Positions 45,701 through 56,755 of a stretch of DNA of 64,000 bases are shown one piece after another. Both the position numbers and the translations under genes were made by a program. The DNA comes from Cryptomeria japonica (Eukaryota; Streptophyta; Pinopsida; Cupressales; Cupressaceae). The stretch is taken from contig NC_081410.1 in NCBI RefSeq assembly GCF_030272615.1, forward strand, positions 566,823,152-566,887,151. The letters run 5' to 3'. The notes under the pieces are model-generated. The model was not told the DNA's origin, made no database searches, and saw only the letters and a program-made list of their open reading frames with translations. Each line of letters opens with the position of its first letter. The stretch's first letter is position 1.

Positions 45701-46767
45701 TTGGCAGCAACCTCCAATGATTTATCATCACCAAGCTGAATCTTGGATTTGAAGCTTCCATCCTTTGTTGAGAACAACTTCTTATTCCCTGTCATATGGT
45801 TAGAGCATCCAGAATCTAGGTACCAAACATCTTTACTAGTATTTTCACCCTTTGCATAAGACAAAAATAAGTGATTGGGAGGATTCTCACTACTTTTACC
45901 TTCTTTCAATCTGCATTCTCTTTCAAAGTGGTCATACCTATTACAATGGTAACATTGAACATTTCTCTTATCAAATCTGCCTCTACCTCATCCTTTGAAA
46001 CCAGCACTTCATCTTGAGCCACCTCTTCCTCTACCTCTTGAAGAATTTTGGCTTTTCCCTTTACCTTGGCCTTGATTGATTTTGGCACTACTGTTGCTTG
46101 CATCTTCATTTTTTGTGATTAGCAATTTAGAGGAAAACACTTTCTCTATACCTTCAAAAGAATCTTTCAATCTTTCTTCATGAGACATTAGGGATCCAAG
46201 CAGTTGATCAAACTGTAGTTTTGTCAAATCCTTGCTTTCTTCTATGATTATTGCTACATGATTCCATCTGGGTGTCAAAGATCTCAACACCTTTTCTATC
46301 AAAACTTTATTGCTTACAATTTCCCCAAGTGTAGCCATTTTATTGACCACATCTTTGACTTTGACACAATAATCACTCATACTTTCGGCTTCTTGCATCT
46401 TCAAATTCTTGAACTCTCGCTTCAATGTCTAAAGCTTGACCACTTTAACTTGATCACTACCTTGGTAAGCTTCTTGTAGAGTCTTCCAGGCATCTTTGGC
46501 AGTTGTTGCTCCTGATATTCTTGGAAATAAGCTCTTATCAAGAGCTATTTGAATGTGAATCAAATCTTGAGCATTCTTTTTCCTTGCTTCCTTTCTTGCT
46601 ATTCTATCATTGGCTGTAAGGGCATTCTAATCAGCTGGCTCCTCATAACCTGATTCAATAATCTCCCACAAATCTTTTCCAATCAAAAAGGTCAGCATCT
46701 TAATGCACCAATAATCATAATCATTCCCATCAAATTCTGGAATAAGCATATGGTTAGAATTCGACAT
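42719..46767 (-). pseudogene. Copia Gag-Pol polyprotein, disrupted
   Basis: The start is MSNSNHMLIPEFDGNDYDYW at 46767. Domains in order: Gag helices (KTLQEAYQGSDQVKVVKL, NKVLIEKVLRSLTPRWNHVA); a Gly/Arg patch; a zinc knuckle CYHCNRYDHFEREC near 45.93 kb; protease WYLDSGCSNHMTG near 45.8 kb; the pre-integrase region (LRYGHLNFHSLKFL); integrase with LDICGPM, FIDDYS, LRTDRGGEF and QNGVAERKN; reverse transcriptase (WVYKTKFNSDGSVERHKARL, YVDDLLYMGS near 43.68 kb); and RNase H (SSIEAEYVAVTSAG, KHFDLKYHFI). It ends at 42719. TAG stops fall in Gag, after LDICGPM and in RT; two TGA lie in the Gly/Arg patch; TAA stops occur near 43.4 and 43.0 kb; a frameshift near 43.98 kb splits RT. Confidence 0.95.
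42733..42742 (-). other. Copia polypurine tract
   Basis: actcccccttg on the plus strand gives aagggggagt on the element strand, just inside the 3' LTR. Confidence 0.85.
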
Positions 46768-46822
46768 GATTAACTTTGGTGAAATACCAACAATAAAAAT
46801 TTAACCCAAAACAATTTTACTT

Positions 46823-46834
46823 GCTCTAATACCA
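46823..46834 (-). other. Copia primer-binding site
   Basis: gctctaatacca is the reverse of tggtattagagc, an initiator-Met-tRNA primer site with one change, two bases inside the 5' LTR. Confidence 0.9.
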
Positions 46835-46836
46835 CT

Positions 46837-47301
46837 TGTAGAATTTTGAACCTGACCTATCCTCTCTAAACTAGCTAATTAACAAACAATAACAACAAAA
46901 AGAATTAAATTGCAAAAACAAATCACAATTCAAAATAAAAAACAAAGTGCCCTATTTTTTTGGAATTGCACACACCAATTTCTTTATTGAAGCTTAATTA
47001 AAAAAATTACATAGAGGTTGTATATATAAAGAATTTGCAGCCTAGAAGAATTAATAATAACTGCAGTTCTAAATATATTTCTAGCATTGCATAGAAAGCT
47101 ACTAAGGCTCTCAAGCTAAAAAAACAAACTACTCCCTAAATTAAGAATACAATAAGTGCATGCACAGTATGCTTTATTTACTAAAAACAAACTCATGCAA
47201 AAAACAAAACTAAAAATAGCTTATGCATGGTGACGAATGGATAGATTCATGTCCAAACTAGAGCTGCATGGAACTGCATGCTAGAGCAGCATCAATTATC
47301 A
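46837..47301 (-). mobile_element. Copia 5' LTR
   Basis: 465 bp, same termini as the 3' LTR; followed by target duplication actat at 47302-47306. Confidence 0.93.
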
Positions 47302-47575
47302 ACTATTACAAAACTATAGTTGCATAGAGCGGATCTATGCACCGGTTTATTAATAGAAACTTAACTGTCGTTTGTGAAATATATGCTAATAGTTTAAACT
47401 TATTATCTATCGCTGAATGCACATATGGTGGAGTTGACATATGATCAATTTAATTGTAAATTCCTATTCAGTTATATCTTCTTGCACAGAGGATCTGGCT
47501 GCTTGCATGGAGGATATGATTGCTTGCATGGAGGAGAACGATCTTAGAGATCAGGAGAAATTATTCCTTCCAACA

Positions 47576-48366
47576 TTCCTCCTTAATTTCAATTGTGAAC
47601 ATATATTGCATTCTTAGTCTTTTTCACTGATGCTACTGCATGGAAAATCTTCTAAATCTAGATATGGGACCTAGGAAATCCCATAATGTTGTTGGGATGC
47701 TCTAACCATGAGCTCTGGGTCCTTCTGGTTACTACTCCATTGTAGATTCAGGTGTGATTTACTTGTATCAACACCTCCCTTAAAGTCACACTATAGGTGC
47801 TCGGAAGTCTTACTATCAAAAGCTTTGCTAGCTTGAAACATTGCTTTCATACAAAAACATAATGCTCTTTTTTTTAGTCTTCAATTTCAGCTACAACTGA
47901 CGCTTCCACACAAATAAGAGAGCAAATTTTTTACCATAAATTGCTTTCCTCTACGATGCTCCACTCTTCAAACAACTACACACAACAATTCTCTTTACCT
48001 TTGAAATTTTTTGTCGAATTCCATATCTGATCTCTATCATCTCCTTCCTCTGATGATGAATCATGATCTTCAACATCAAATTTCTCCAAATCTCTAAGCT
48101 CTTGAGGCTCTGTTTTTACTCTTGATCTCTTTTAGACCTCATACATTGACTAGCAATGTAGGCTCTCCCTCCTTAAGCTACAGCTTCACCCTGACCAATG
48201 ACTCATTAAAACAATCTCCAAATCTCTACAATCTCCAAATCTCTTGGCAGGTAGTGGGTGACTGCTACAGTAGTTCACACCAAGCTCTTTCTCTAATGGT
48301 TTTGGGCCCTCCCCTAAGGGAGATTGGCCCAGACCAGCTCTGATAACACCTAGCTCTAATACCAAT
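47576..48366 (-). mobile_element. D1 internal region and primer-binding site
   Basis: 791 bases without a supported ORF. The primer site gctctaatacca is at 48353-48364; a degenerate second copy (gctctgataacacc) lies about 15 bases inside it. The purine tract is at the left edge (47576-47585). Confidence 0.7.
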
Positions 48367-48760
48367 AGAAGGAAGAGGAAAGAAGAATATAACAGAAAAA
48401 CAAAATAATTTTATTGATTGATTCAAATAGAGATTACATTGCAATGCTTTTATAGAGGATTTAGTATCACAAAGGCTAAACTCAAACTATTACAAAACTA
48501 CAGTTGCATAGAGCAGATCTATGCACCGCTTTATTAACAGAAACTTAACTGTCGTCCGTGAAATATATGCTAACAATTTAAACTTCTTATGTATCGTTGA
48601 ATGAACATATGGTGGAGTTGACATACGGTCAATTTAATTGTAAATTTCCTATTCAGTTATATCTTCTTCCATGGAGGATCTGGCTGCTTGCATGGAGGAT
48701 ATGACTGCTTGCATGGAGGAGAACGATCTTAGAGATTAGGAGAAATTATTCGTTCCAACA

Positions 48761-49168
48761 CTTGGAATGAACTACCATCCATTGCTCTAATACATTAAAA
48801 AATAGAGAACAAAACAAAAGATATATTTGAATGACTCGCTGCATATTTTGATACATATAAACAGATATAATAACCTCAACAGTCATGCTATAATGTTATT
48901 GAGAAATTTGTGGACAAACTAGATATAACCAATAACAAATTACAATTAAAGACAACAAACTCGACTTAATGATGCATATAAACATATACAATAACCTCAA
49001 CAATCTGACTATAATTCTAATGTTCAAGAATTCATAAGAATATATATAAACAAATACAATAACCTCAACAGTCATTTGAGGAATTTGCCAAAAAAACTAA
49101 GACTAACTGGACTTAACAACCTAGACAAGTCTAACCTTCTTTATTTTCACATTCATGATGTAGCCAAT
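48761..49168. other. Intergenic, 3' flank of mpaB-like gene
   Basis: AT-rich. It contains a loose repeat of the phrase acatataaacagatataataacctcaacagtca (three variants at 48.85, 48.98 and 49.05 kb; longest shared words under 20 bases). No gene. Confidence 0.55.
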
Positions 49169-50433
49169 TCATTTATTACTTATTCTAACATAAAGATTAT
49201 ATAAGAAACCGCAATCCCATAATACGACTGTCCATATTTTTCCCTCTTTCTTCTGGTCCTTCCAGTAAATTTTCTTTCTGTAAGGAACTGGACATAGCAC
49301 AAGCCCCTCAGCTACCTTGCCCATACGGCCACCTGGTGCAGCTCCCATTTTGCTGATCTTGTACCCATTTGGATACGTCCATGGTTTGTACAACTGATAT
49401 CTCAATTTGTACACGTTTTCATCTTCATCTCCATCTCCCTCTTCCTCCTCTTCATCTTCCTCCAATGGAATCCTCACGGTCGACCAATTCATTGGCCTCG
49501 GAGGTAAAAACCAACGTACAAAAGTACCAAAGCAAAATTTGGCAATATTCTCCACAATCCAGACGAACCAGAATGGCTGGCGTGGATAACCCATTGCGTC
49601 CACTAGCCTCTCCTCACACAGAGCGTACACTGCCCGTTTAGCCAAGGGGCGCAGGAAAGCATGCACCTTTGACAAAAGCAGCTCCACCGTGTTGTCTCCA
49701 ACGACTTTGTTCGACTTGGAATACACCATATACGAGACTTCATATTGCCTGCTCAACTGATCCATTTCCTGTAAACTCTCTGGAATGTTTTGAATACCCA
49801 TACGTACTCCAATGTCATGCCACACCATAAACTGCGCTTGCTTCTCTCCTTCAGTCCACTTTCTGAAACCGTACCTGCAATTTAATATACCAATTGAACA
49901 CATCATAGATACTTATCCTGTCAAAGTGAAAAATAACATGAAAACGATATATAGAAAAGTGGCCTCAATATAAAGCCTTACTAGTTTGAAAATCTGATGG
50001 GCTCCAGAGTGAATAAAGAGAGAGTATACAAGTAGTCATCGTTGGAGATTTTGTACTGGCCATGGATGAAGTTAAGCCGTTGGATCGCACGAGAGCCCCT
50101 GCGGCTGTCCACGTGATGGAGAACAAATTCCTCCATGAGAATTCTGGTGTCATCATAGCGTTTGGGGATATTTGTGGGGCATAATAAATTAGTGGCATGT
50201 AATAATTTGGACATGGAAGGAATGGCCAAACTTTTGAACAGTGCAAATTCGAGACCTTTTTCTGAGAGAAAACCGAATTCTACGAAATTGGTGAGCTTGT
50301 AGAGAAGCAGAGCGTTGTGTTGTGGAGAGAGGGAAGCCATGTAACGGAAGCGCTTGGCCCTCAAAAAGAGGCAGCAAGCTTTCCATAGCAAAAGCACAAA
50401 GCCCACAGAGCATAGAACAGAAGAGATTGCCAT
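49169..50433 (-). CDS. mpaB/rubber-oxygenase-domain (DUF2236) gene, two exons, probably nonsense-broken
   Basis: Exon 1 runs from the ATG at 50433 to 49982, exon 2 from 49874 to the TGA at 49169, about 385 codons in all. The N-terminus (residues 4-25) is a membrane anchor; ER-bound relatives have the same plan. Family signatures in order are RFRYMASLSPQHNALLLYKL, YDDTRILMEEFVLHH, LNFIHGQYKISNDDYLYTLS, EPIRF, GFRKWTEGEKQAQFMVWHDI, IQNIPESLQEM and a second hydrophobic region before RWFLPPRPM. An acidic run (EEDEEEEEGDGDEDEN) precedes a conserved-looking tail. Members are thought to be heme-dependent oxygenases; the substrate is unknown in plants. The codon formed across the obvious splice junction is TAG, where relatives have Lys/Arg before YG(W/F)R. 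Unless splicing differs, the gene makes only 150 residues. Confidence 0.8.
49875..49981 (-). other. Intron of mpaB-like gene
   Basis: 107 bases with donor gtaagg and acceptor ttgcag on the gene strand. An upstream acceptor-like tttgacag is present near 49.92 kb, but using it also yields a stop. Confidence 0.75.
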
Positions 50434-51495
50434 TTTTGGGAATTCAAGATCTCACCATGCAGGATTTTGCAAGGCTCATCTTCATTATAAACCCTATAAA
50501 AATGGAGAAAGGGACGCCTACACTGAGTTGTATCATGTGAGCATAACGAGAAGCTTTTGAATACAAGAGATTGTATCCTGACACCATAATTTGCCCTAAT
50601 TATGTCATGGGAGGGCTTATCGATCACAAAGTTCAGTTCTTAAATAGTTCTTTTCCTTATAAAGTTAATGGTCAGCCCACGACTGTGTATACAGTTTTTT
50701 TCGTCAGCAGACATTAGGAAAGCAAAATGTATTGAACACTATAGAAGAAATAACTTTGACAGTTCACACTTCTAGATTATGTTTACTTTTTTATCTCTGT
50801 CGATTAGGTTGAATAGTATAAGCGATATTTTCTCGACTGCGTTAGAAACACAAATTATTCGATCGCATTTCTGAAATATCTCTTCTTATCATAAAGCCAC
50901 AGCTGTAATGTACAGTCATGTGAATCTATAAATCAGACCTGGAGCAAATCTATTGAACTCTTCAACTTCAACCATTTGAATGATTCATAAATCAAAATAA
51001 GATTTCAGTCACATTAGATGTATTATGTTTTGGATGATTCATAAATAATAATAAATTATTAAGTGGAAAATTGGTTATGTTTTTGGAAGATATATTATTA
51101 CAATATGAAAAAAAATCTAATAGATGGGTTGAAGTTAAATAAAAAAATAAAATGTTTTAGTCTTTCAGTTCAAGGGTAAGTGATTTCAATGGGAAAGACA
51201 TCATGTTATGAATAGCAATGATTAAAGAAAGGAAATGGTTTGTTATTATTGCACTCATCTTGATCATTTTGAGGGTGAATATTTTAAGCAGAAGAAATAT
51301 ATAACAAACCCATCCATCTATCGGCTGCCTGTTGCACGACAAAACTGTGTGGCTGCTACTTTAATTCGTATTTAAGAATCTCACTATATACGTTAGAAAA
51401 AACTTTCTGTAATAACTTGCTCGTTAGTAATATGTATGTGACTCAAGAGCATAGCATCGTATTTAATGATAATGGATTTTAATATACTACACTTG
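50434..51495. other. Intergenic, upstream of mpaB-like gene
   Basis: Probable promoter region of the mpaB-like gene for the first few hundred bases. No strong TATA box in the right orientation is obvious, and no other gene is seen. Confidence 0.5.
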
Positions 51496-52505
51496 AATAA
51501 GGATGTGATATATGACAAATGAATGATTGTATTTTAAGAGTCTTGTGAAAAATAAAATTAAGAATGAGGATAGTGTTGATGATAGAATAGCTACAGTTAG
51601 ACTCCATTAGGGCCGATAGAGGCAACCTAATTGTCTAAATGGCCTATTGGCCTTAGACAATTATGTATGTTAGCTATTAATGAAAATGATATTATATGGT
51701 TTTATGTGTCGTTTAATAAATATAGTTAATGATTACCTTCGACGTACATATCCAACTATCAACTTGCATTCATAATCGATGTTTGGTTATGATCGATTAT
51801 TATCGTATTGGTTAATGGCTGAATTGTTATCATTGTGGTTATTAATCAACTTAGTTAAATCGATTATACATAACTGATTATATATGAATCAGTTTTGATT
51901 CCAGTAGTCATGAGGTCTATTAGTGAAGAATCAAGAATTCTTTGGAAGTCATGTGGCATCATATTTTAATATGATTCATTTCCTTTGTAGAGATAATATA
52001 AATAAGGACGTGATATATTCTCAAATGAATGATTGTATTTTAAGAATCTTGTGAAAAATAAAATTAAGAATGAGGATAGTGTTGATGATAGAATAGCTAC
52101 AGTCAAACTCCATTAGGGCCAATAGAGGCAACATAATTGTCTAAATGGCCTATTGGCCTTAAACAATTACGTATGTTGACTATTAATGAAAATGATATTA
52201 TATGTTTATATGTGTCGTTTAATAAATATAGTTAATGATTACCTTCGACGTACATATCCAACTATCAACTTGCATTCATAATCAATGTTTGGTTATGATC
52301 GATTATTATCGTATTGGTTAATGGTTGAATTGTTATCATTGTGGTTAGTAATCAAATTAGTTAAATCAATTATACATAACTGATTATATATGAATCAATT
52401 TTGATTCCACTAGTCATTGGGTCTATTAGTGAAGAATCAAGAATTCTTAGGAAGTAATGTGGCATCATATTTTAATATGATTCATTTTTTTTGAAGCGTT
52501 AATAT
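51496..52505. repeat. 505-bp tandem duplication at 5' end of element D2
   Basis: Units 51496-52000 and 52001-52505 begin aataagga(t/c)gtgatatat and are nearly identical. Each contains the first two thirds of the D2 LTR plus about 110 bases of upstream flank. The junction shares the word aataagga, so the duplication probably arose by exchange at that microhomology. Confidence 0.9.
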
Positions 52506-52706
52506 AAATAAATAAATAAATGGAAAAAAAAGGAGGAGATCGATAATATATACAATGATACAACAAGGATTTGAAATACACTAGTTCGTGAAGAATGCTA
52601 TACATAATAAGAAATCATATCTATCTATCTATCTATCTATATATATATATATAACAATTCATAATTACAATTGAGAAAGGTGTACTTACGAATGCGTAAA
52701 TATTAT
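52113..52706 (+). mobile_element. D2 5' LTR
   Basis: Matches 55531-56108 from ttagggccaatag through cttcgacgtacatatccaac to gtaaatatta. A tandem tatc/tata microsatellite at about 52618-52653 is specific to this copy. Confidence 0.8.
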
Positions 52707-52814
52707 ACTATAGAGGTTGCAGAGCAGCCCTAAGAAAAGATCAATTTAGATTTATAGAGGTAGGGTTATCTTCTACTATTGTCTTCAAGTTCGGCTACTT
52801 CTATCAATGTCAAG

Positions 52815-53656
52815 ATGGTGAATGGAATTAGAGTTGAATACAAACTTAAGGGAGCATCAAACATCGTATCTTGGAAGTTTATAATTATGCTTTGCCTTTG
52901 GGGAAAAATAATTAGACGAATTTGTGAAGAAAGCCATACTGCAACCAACTAAACAGGATGAGAAGCTTCAATGGAAGAGAAAGAACCATAAAGAAATGAA
53001 TATGTTGGTTGACTCGGTCAAAGATCACATCGTGCCAATTATCTACAATTTGGAGACAACATATGGTATGTTCAAAGTATTAGAGGAGATGTATGAGATA
53101 AACAACACTAGCCGGACCCTTGCATGAAAGAAACAACTTCACCACATTAAAATGATGAAAGAAGAATCCATCAGCTCACACTTCATGGGGATTACTTAAT
53201 TGAGTGATTAATTCTCTACCATTGGACACACTATAGAGAGAAAAGAGTTAACCATGTTGGCACTCAATGGTCTCCCTTCATCTTGGGAGTCATTTATTCA
53301 AGGGATAAGTGAAAGATCAAAACTTCCTAAGTTTGATTGATTGAAGATAGACTACATTCAAGAAGAGTCAAGATTGGTCAGAAGAGGAATTGATCAAAGT
53401 TATACAAATAAAGATATTCATCTTCTTGCCTCTCACTCCTGAAAGAAGAAAGGTAAGAAATGACACTTCAAAAGAAGGAAGGATATTTCAAAAATCCAAT
53501 GCTTTAGATGTGACAAATATGGTCACTATGCAATTAAATGTCCAACTAGGACTATGCCTCAAGCTTCCATTGCAAATGTTTGTGAGACTCTTCCACAAAC
53601 GGATGCAGATGGATTCATATTTTGATTTGAAAGAGATAAGTTTTATGGTTGAATAA
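52815..53656 (+). pseudogene. Copia Gag with zinc knuckle (D2)
   Basis: The ATG at 52815 opens MVNGIRVEYKLKGASNIVSW. After a shift it continues EFVKKAILQPTKQDEKLQWK, LVDSVKDHIVPIIYNLETTY, KVLEEMYEINNTSRTLA, then ELTMLALNGLPSSWESFIQG and the CCHC knuckle CFRCDKYGHYAIKC at 53500-53541. This is the usual Copia Gag (UBN2-type) order. Stops (TGA, TAA) and frameshifts inactivate it. Confidence 0.8.
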
Positions 53657-54480
53657 TATTCATGAATTTCATATGTAGTTATTAATACATGCAATTGCAT
53701 TATGTGTGTTATTTATGAAACAACATTATCAATAGATTCTCGCTTATGACAAGCTGAATTTGGATATCTTGTTTTTTAAATTTCTTCAATTTGTTGTGCG
53801 AAACTTGTCCCTTGCATACAAGATATCTTTAGAATCAAAGCTTGTTTCTTTTTTAGTTATAGAGTTTTGAAGTTCTATTTGTGATGAAGAGATTGAAATT
53901 TGGTAATAATATGTAGAAGAATTTAGCGGATATTCTGAGATTCTACATTTTCAAAATAAATATTTACCTGCAAAAATGCAATTCACTTGTGAAAGAAATA
54001 GAGGCATTTGTGCAGGTGATGATAGCATCTAGGGTAACAAAAAAAGATGAGACCAGAAGGCTCTTCCAATGAGAGGGAGAACACTGCAATAAGATTTTGT
54101 TCTACATCTCAGGATGGTCATATTCCTGCCTAGGGCTCGATCTTATGATAGTAGATCCATGGTAGCTTTAGATCTAGCACTTCCATCCATATGAGGATCA
54201 TTCCAGATGATGAGAGTCTCTTAAAGCAAGATATCTTCCATGATTGGGACCATGTGAGGAGTGGATTCTTCCGTGACAGAGGGAGTAGCTAAGATGATGT
54301 GCTTTGATTGATATCCAAGGCATTCATAATGGTTCAGAGGGAGTGAACTATGTCAAGATGGTTTCTCTAGTGATCAATCAAAGAACTATGATTCATGGGA
54401 TGGAGACCTATGTATGTATCATAGAAAGCCTTTATGCTGACTCCTAGGACATGATATTCCTAGATAGATAAATGCTTAGT
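53657..54480 (+). mobile_element. D2 internal region, unassigned
   Basis: Retroelement internal sequence without a recognised domain. 54000-54450 has some coding character but many stops. Confidence 0.45.
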
Positions 54481-54730
54481 GAGCTTGGAATACACCAAGA
54501 GTGATGTAGACTCTAGCCTTGTATTTTATGAAAGGTCAAAGCACGTGGAGATCAGGTATCACTATGTTAGAGACATGGTAAAAAGGTATGCTATTTAGTT
54601 AAGATACATTAGTACTAATTATAAAATGATAAACATTCTCACCATCTCTTAAGAATAAAGTTCTGTACTTTCGAGGTAAGCTTGGTATGGTGGAGAATGA
54701 ATCCATAGTTGCAATTGAGTCTCAACAACA
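54481..54730 (+). pseudogene. Copia RNase H C-terminus (D2)
   Basis: Text SLVFYERSKHVEIRYHYVRD, then a decayed LRYIST and FRGKLGMVENESI, corresponds to the conserved end of Copia Pol (the TKHI.I.YHF.RD...KLG.VE pattern), with frameshifts. Confidence 0.7.
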
Positions 54731-55045
54731 TTGACTTAGTTATATATTATACTAATGTATTCTTCTAATTGAGAATATATGTTTAATGTATAAACTCTTG
54801 TTAATGCATTTCTCCTAGAGAGAGATTTGAAGTGAAAGCCCTTATCTTCACCCTCCAATATGGTTCAGGGTGGATGTCAGGTGTGTTACACCATGGTAAC
54901 ACCACATGAGAGAATCCCTAGTGATTTTCTTGTACTTTTATGTATACCCTCTAGATGATCCATGGTGAATATCAATGTTAGGTGACAATCTCATAATGTT
55001 GAACACTTGTACATCATACAATTATTGTAAGCTGACTATCTCATA

Positions 55046-55470
55046 ATAATGGTTGATATCTCGTGAGGTGATATCTATGGACATGCCATAATGGTTGATA
55101 TTACATGAAGTGATATCTATGGATAAACCATAGTGGTGGATATCATGTGAAGTGATATCTATGGATATGTCATAATGGTTGATAGCTCATGAGGGGATAT
55201 ATGTGGACATGCAATAATGGTGGATATTACTTGAGATATCTATGTATAAACCATAATGGTGGATGTCACGTGAGGTGATGTCTATGAATATTCCATAATG
55301 GTTGATATCACATGAGGTGATATCTATGGATATGCCATAATGGTTGATATCACGTGAAGTGATATCTAGGGATAATCCATAATGATTTATATCATGTGAA
55401 GTGATATATATATATATATATATATATATGAAGGAGTCATGATGGTTGACATCACAGTAAGGTAATATCT
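55046..55470. repeat. 42-bp minisatellite with hairpin-forming units
   Basis: About ten units of the form ataatggttgatatcac.tgaggtgatatctatggatatgcc, 42 bases each (one unit shorter). Most contain gatatcac and gtgatatc arms separated by about five bases, so each unit can form a small hairpin. Because 42 is a multiple of three, the minus strand stays open with a 14-residue repeat (ITSRDINHYGISID). A (ta)n run at about 55407-55429 interrupts the last unit. Confidence 0.92.
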
Positions 55471-55530
55471 TTCCTTTCCACATATGGATAGAGCCATTGT
55501 GGTCAATCATCATGATGAGGTGGTGTAACT

Positions 55531-56108
55531 TTAGGGCCAATAGAGACAACATAATTGTCTAAATGGCCTATCAACCTTAGACAATTATGTATACCAACTA
55601 TTAATGAAAATGATATTAAATGTTTATATGTGTTGCTTATTAAATATAGTTAATGATTACCTTCAACGTACATATCCAACTATCCACTTGCAGTCATAAT
55701 CGATGTTTGGTTATGATTGATTATTATCACATTGGTTAATAATTGAATTGTTATTGATGTGGTTAATAATCAACTTAGTTAAATTGATTATACATAACTG
55801 ATTATATATGAATCGGTTTTTTATTCCAATAGTCATCAAGTCTATTAGTGAAGAGTCATGACTTCTTAGGAAGTCATGTGGTGTCATATTTTAATATTCA
55901 ATACATTTCCTTTGAAGCAATAATATAAATAAATAAATAAAATAAAATAAAAGATGTAACAAGAGATTGATAATATATATAGCGATACAACAGGGATTTG
56001 AAATACAACAGTTCGTGAAGAATGCTATACGTAATGAGAAGTCAAATATATATAATGCAGTTCATAATTACAATTGACAAAGGCATATTCAAGAGTGAGT
56101 AAATATTA
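55531..56108 (+). mobile_element. D2 3' LTR
   Basis: Partner of 52113-52706. It is more diverged than the two tandem copies are from each other, and a purine-rich gatgaggtggtg lies just before it. Confidence 0.75.
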
Positions 56109-56545
56109 AAATGTAGATGTTTCATTATAATCTTATCAAAACTCAGCAAATAAGATTAAAGACTTATATTTGACTAGATTTCTTGTGGGTTTAACTCACA
56201 TAATTATCATTTAAAACTCTTAGAATGATAATGATTAAATATTTAAATTATTAAACAGATAAATGAATAGAAAAAATTTCGTATTAAAAAATAAAATTAA
56301 CTTGTGAGAAGATAATTTAATAGGTTTATCAATGAAAAAGTTGCTAATTTTGCTTCTATATACTCAAAAATGATATGGCGTAGTAAAAATGATGCATAAA
56401 ATAGTTCAAGAAAACATTAAATAAATGATTAAGGCATGTAATGACGAAGACAAATAATGATGAGAATAAATTAATATAATAACTTATTTGATTAATAAAA
56501 AGATTAACTAAAATCTTATAAAGGATATCTTCTAGAAGAAGCACA
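56109..56545. other. AT-rich spacer
   Basis: No gene or element end recognised. Confidence 0.55.
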
Positions 56546-56755
56546 ATGAATGGGAGAAATTCATATAAACATATTCAAAAACAAAAAATAAGGAAATTTG
56601 ATTATAAGAGTTCAAAACATATCCTTGTTTCATATGATAAATCTAATGATTATATGATTTTTAGGAGAAAAGAATTTACATATGTAAAGATGTCATTTTT
56701 AAGGAAGCATCTAACATTCCATGTGTTTCACCATATTGATATAATAGAATAGAAA
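56546..56755 (+). pseudogene. Copia pol fragment (region after integrase)
   Basis: KIRKFDYKSSKHILVSYDKS and the following text match the K.RKLD.KS.K.I.VGY motif found after the Copia integrase core (the GKARKLD-type region). It is too short to assign to an element. Confidence 0.55.

Larger units (their letters stand above)
42264..47301 (-). mobile_element. Ty1/Copia retrotransposon (5,038 bp), nested in D1 LTR
   Basis: Two 465-bp LTRs beginning TGTAGAATTTTG and ending AATTATCA, a perfect actat target duplication, a primer site at 46823-46834 and a purine tract at 42733-42742 define a full-length minus-strand element. The single polyprotein frame keeps all Copia domains in the Ty1 order but carries stops and at least one frameshift. 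The LTR copies differ at a modest number of sites, so it is the youngest layer of this nest but not active. Confidence 0.95.
42141..48760 (-). mobile_element. Short LTR element D1 (TRIM-like), split by Copia
   Basis: Without the inserted Copia, the left LTR is 42141-42263 plus 47307-47575 (about 392 bases) and the right LTR is 48367-48760 (394 bases). Both open with (t/a)gaaggaagagg and end ttccaaca. Between them is a 791-base internal region with a Met-tRNA primer site on the right and a purine tract (aaggaggaa on the element strand) on the left, so the element is minus-strand. No coding potential is seen, as in TRIM/SMART-type elements. The flanks (tcatc and cttgg) do not match, so the target duplication is lost or the ends have recombined. 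Confidence 0.8.
52113..56108 (+). mobile_element. Internally deleted Ty1/Copia element D2
   Basis: The LTR pair encloses a degenerate primer site (aggttgcagagc near 52715), a Gag frame, a zinc knuckle, and then only the last part of pol: SDVDSSLVFYERSKHVEIRY then HYVRDMV (RNase H end) near 54500-54590 and YFRGKLGMVENESI near 54670-54710. Protease, integrase and reverse transcriptase are missing or unrecognisable, so the middle was deleted. A 42-bp minisatellite fills the space before the 3' LTR. Confidence 0.75.

Noticed and set aside
42264-47301. Copia as an active element
   Set aside because: Several stops and a frameshift in RT; structure is complete but the coding frame is not.
55046-55470. 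CRISPR-like array
   Set aside because: Units are adjacent without unique spacers; this is a minisatellite in a plant retroelement.
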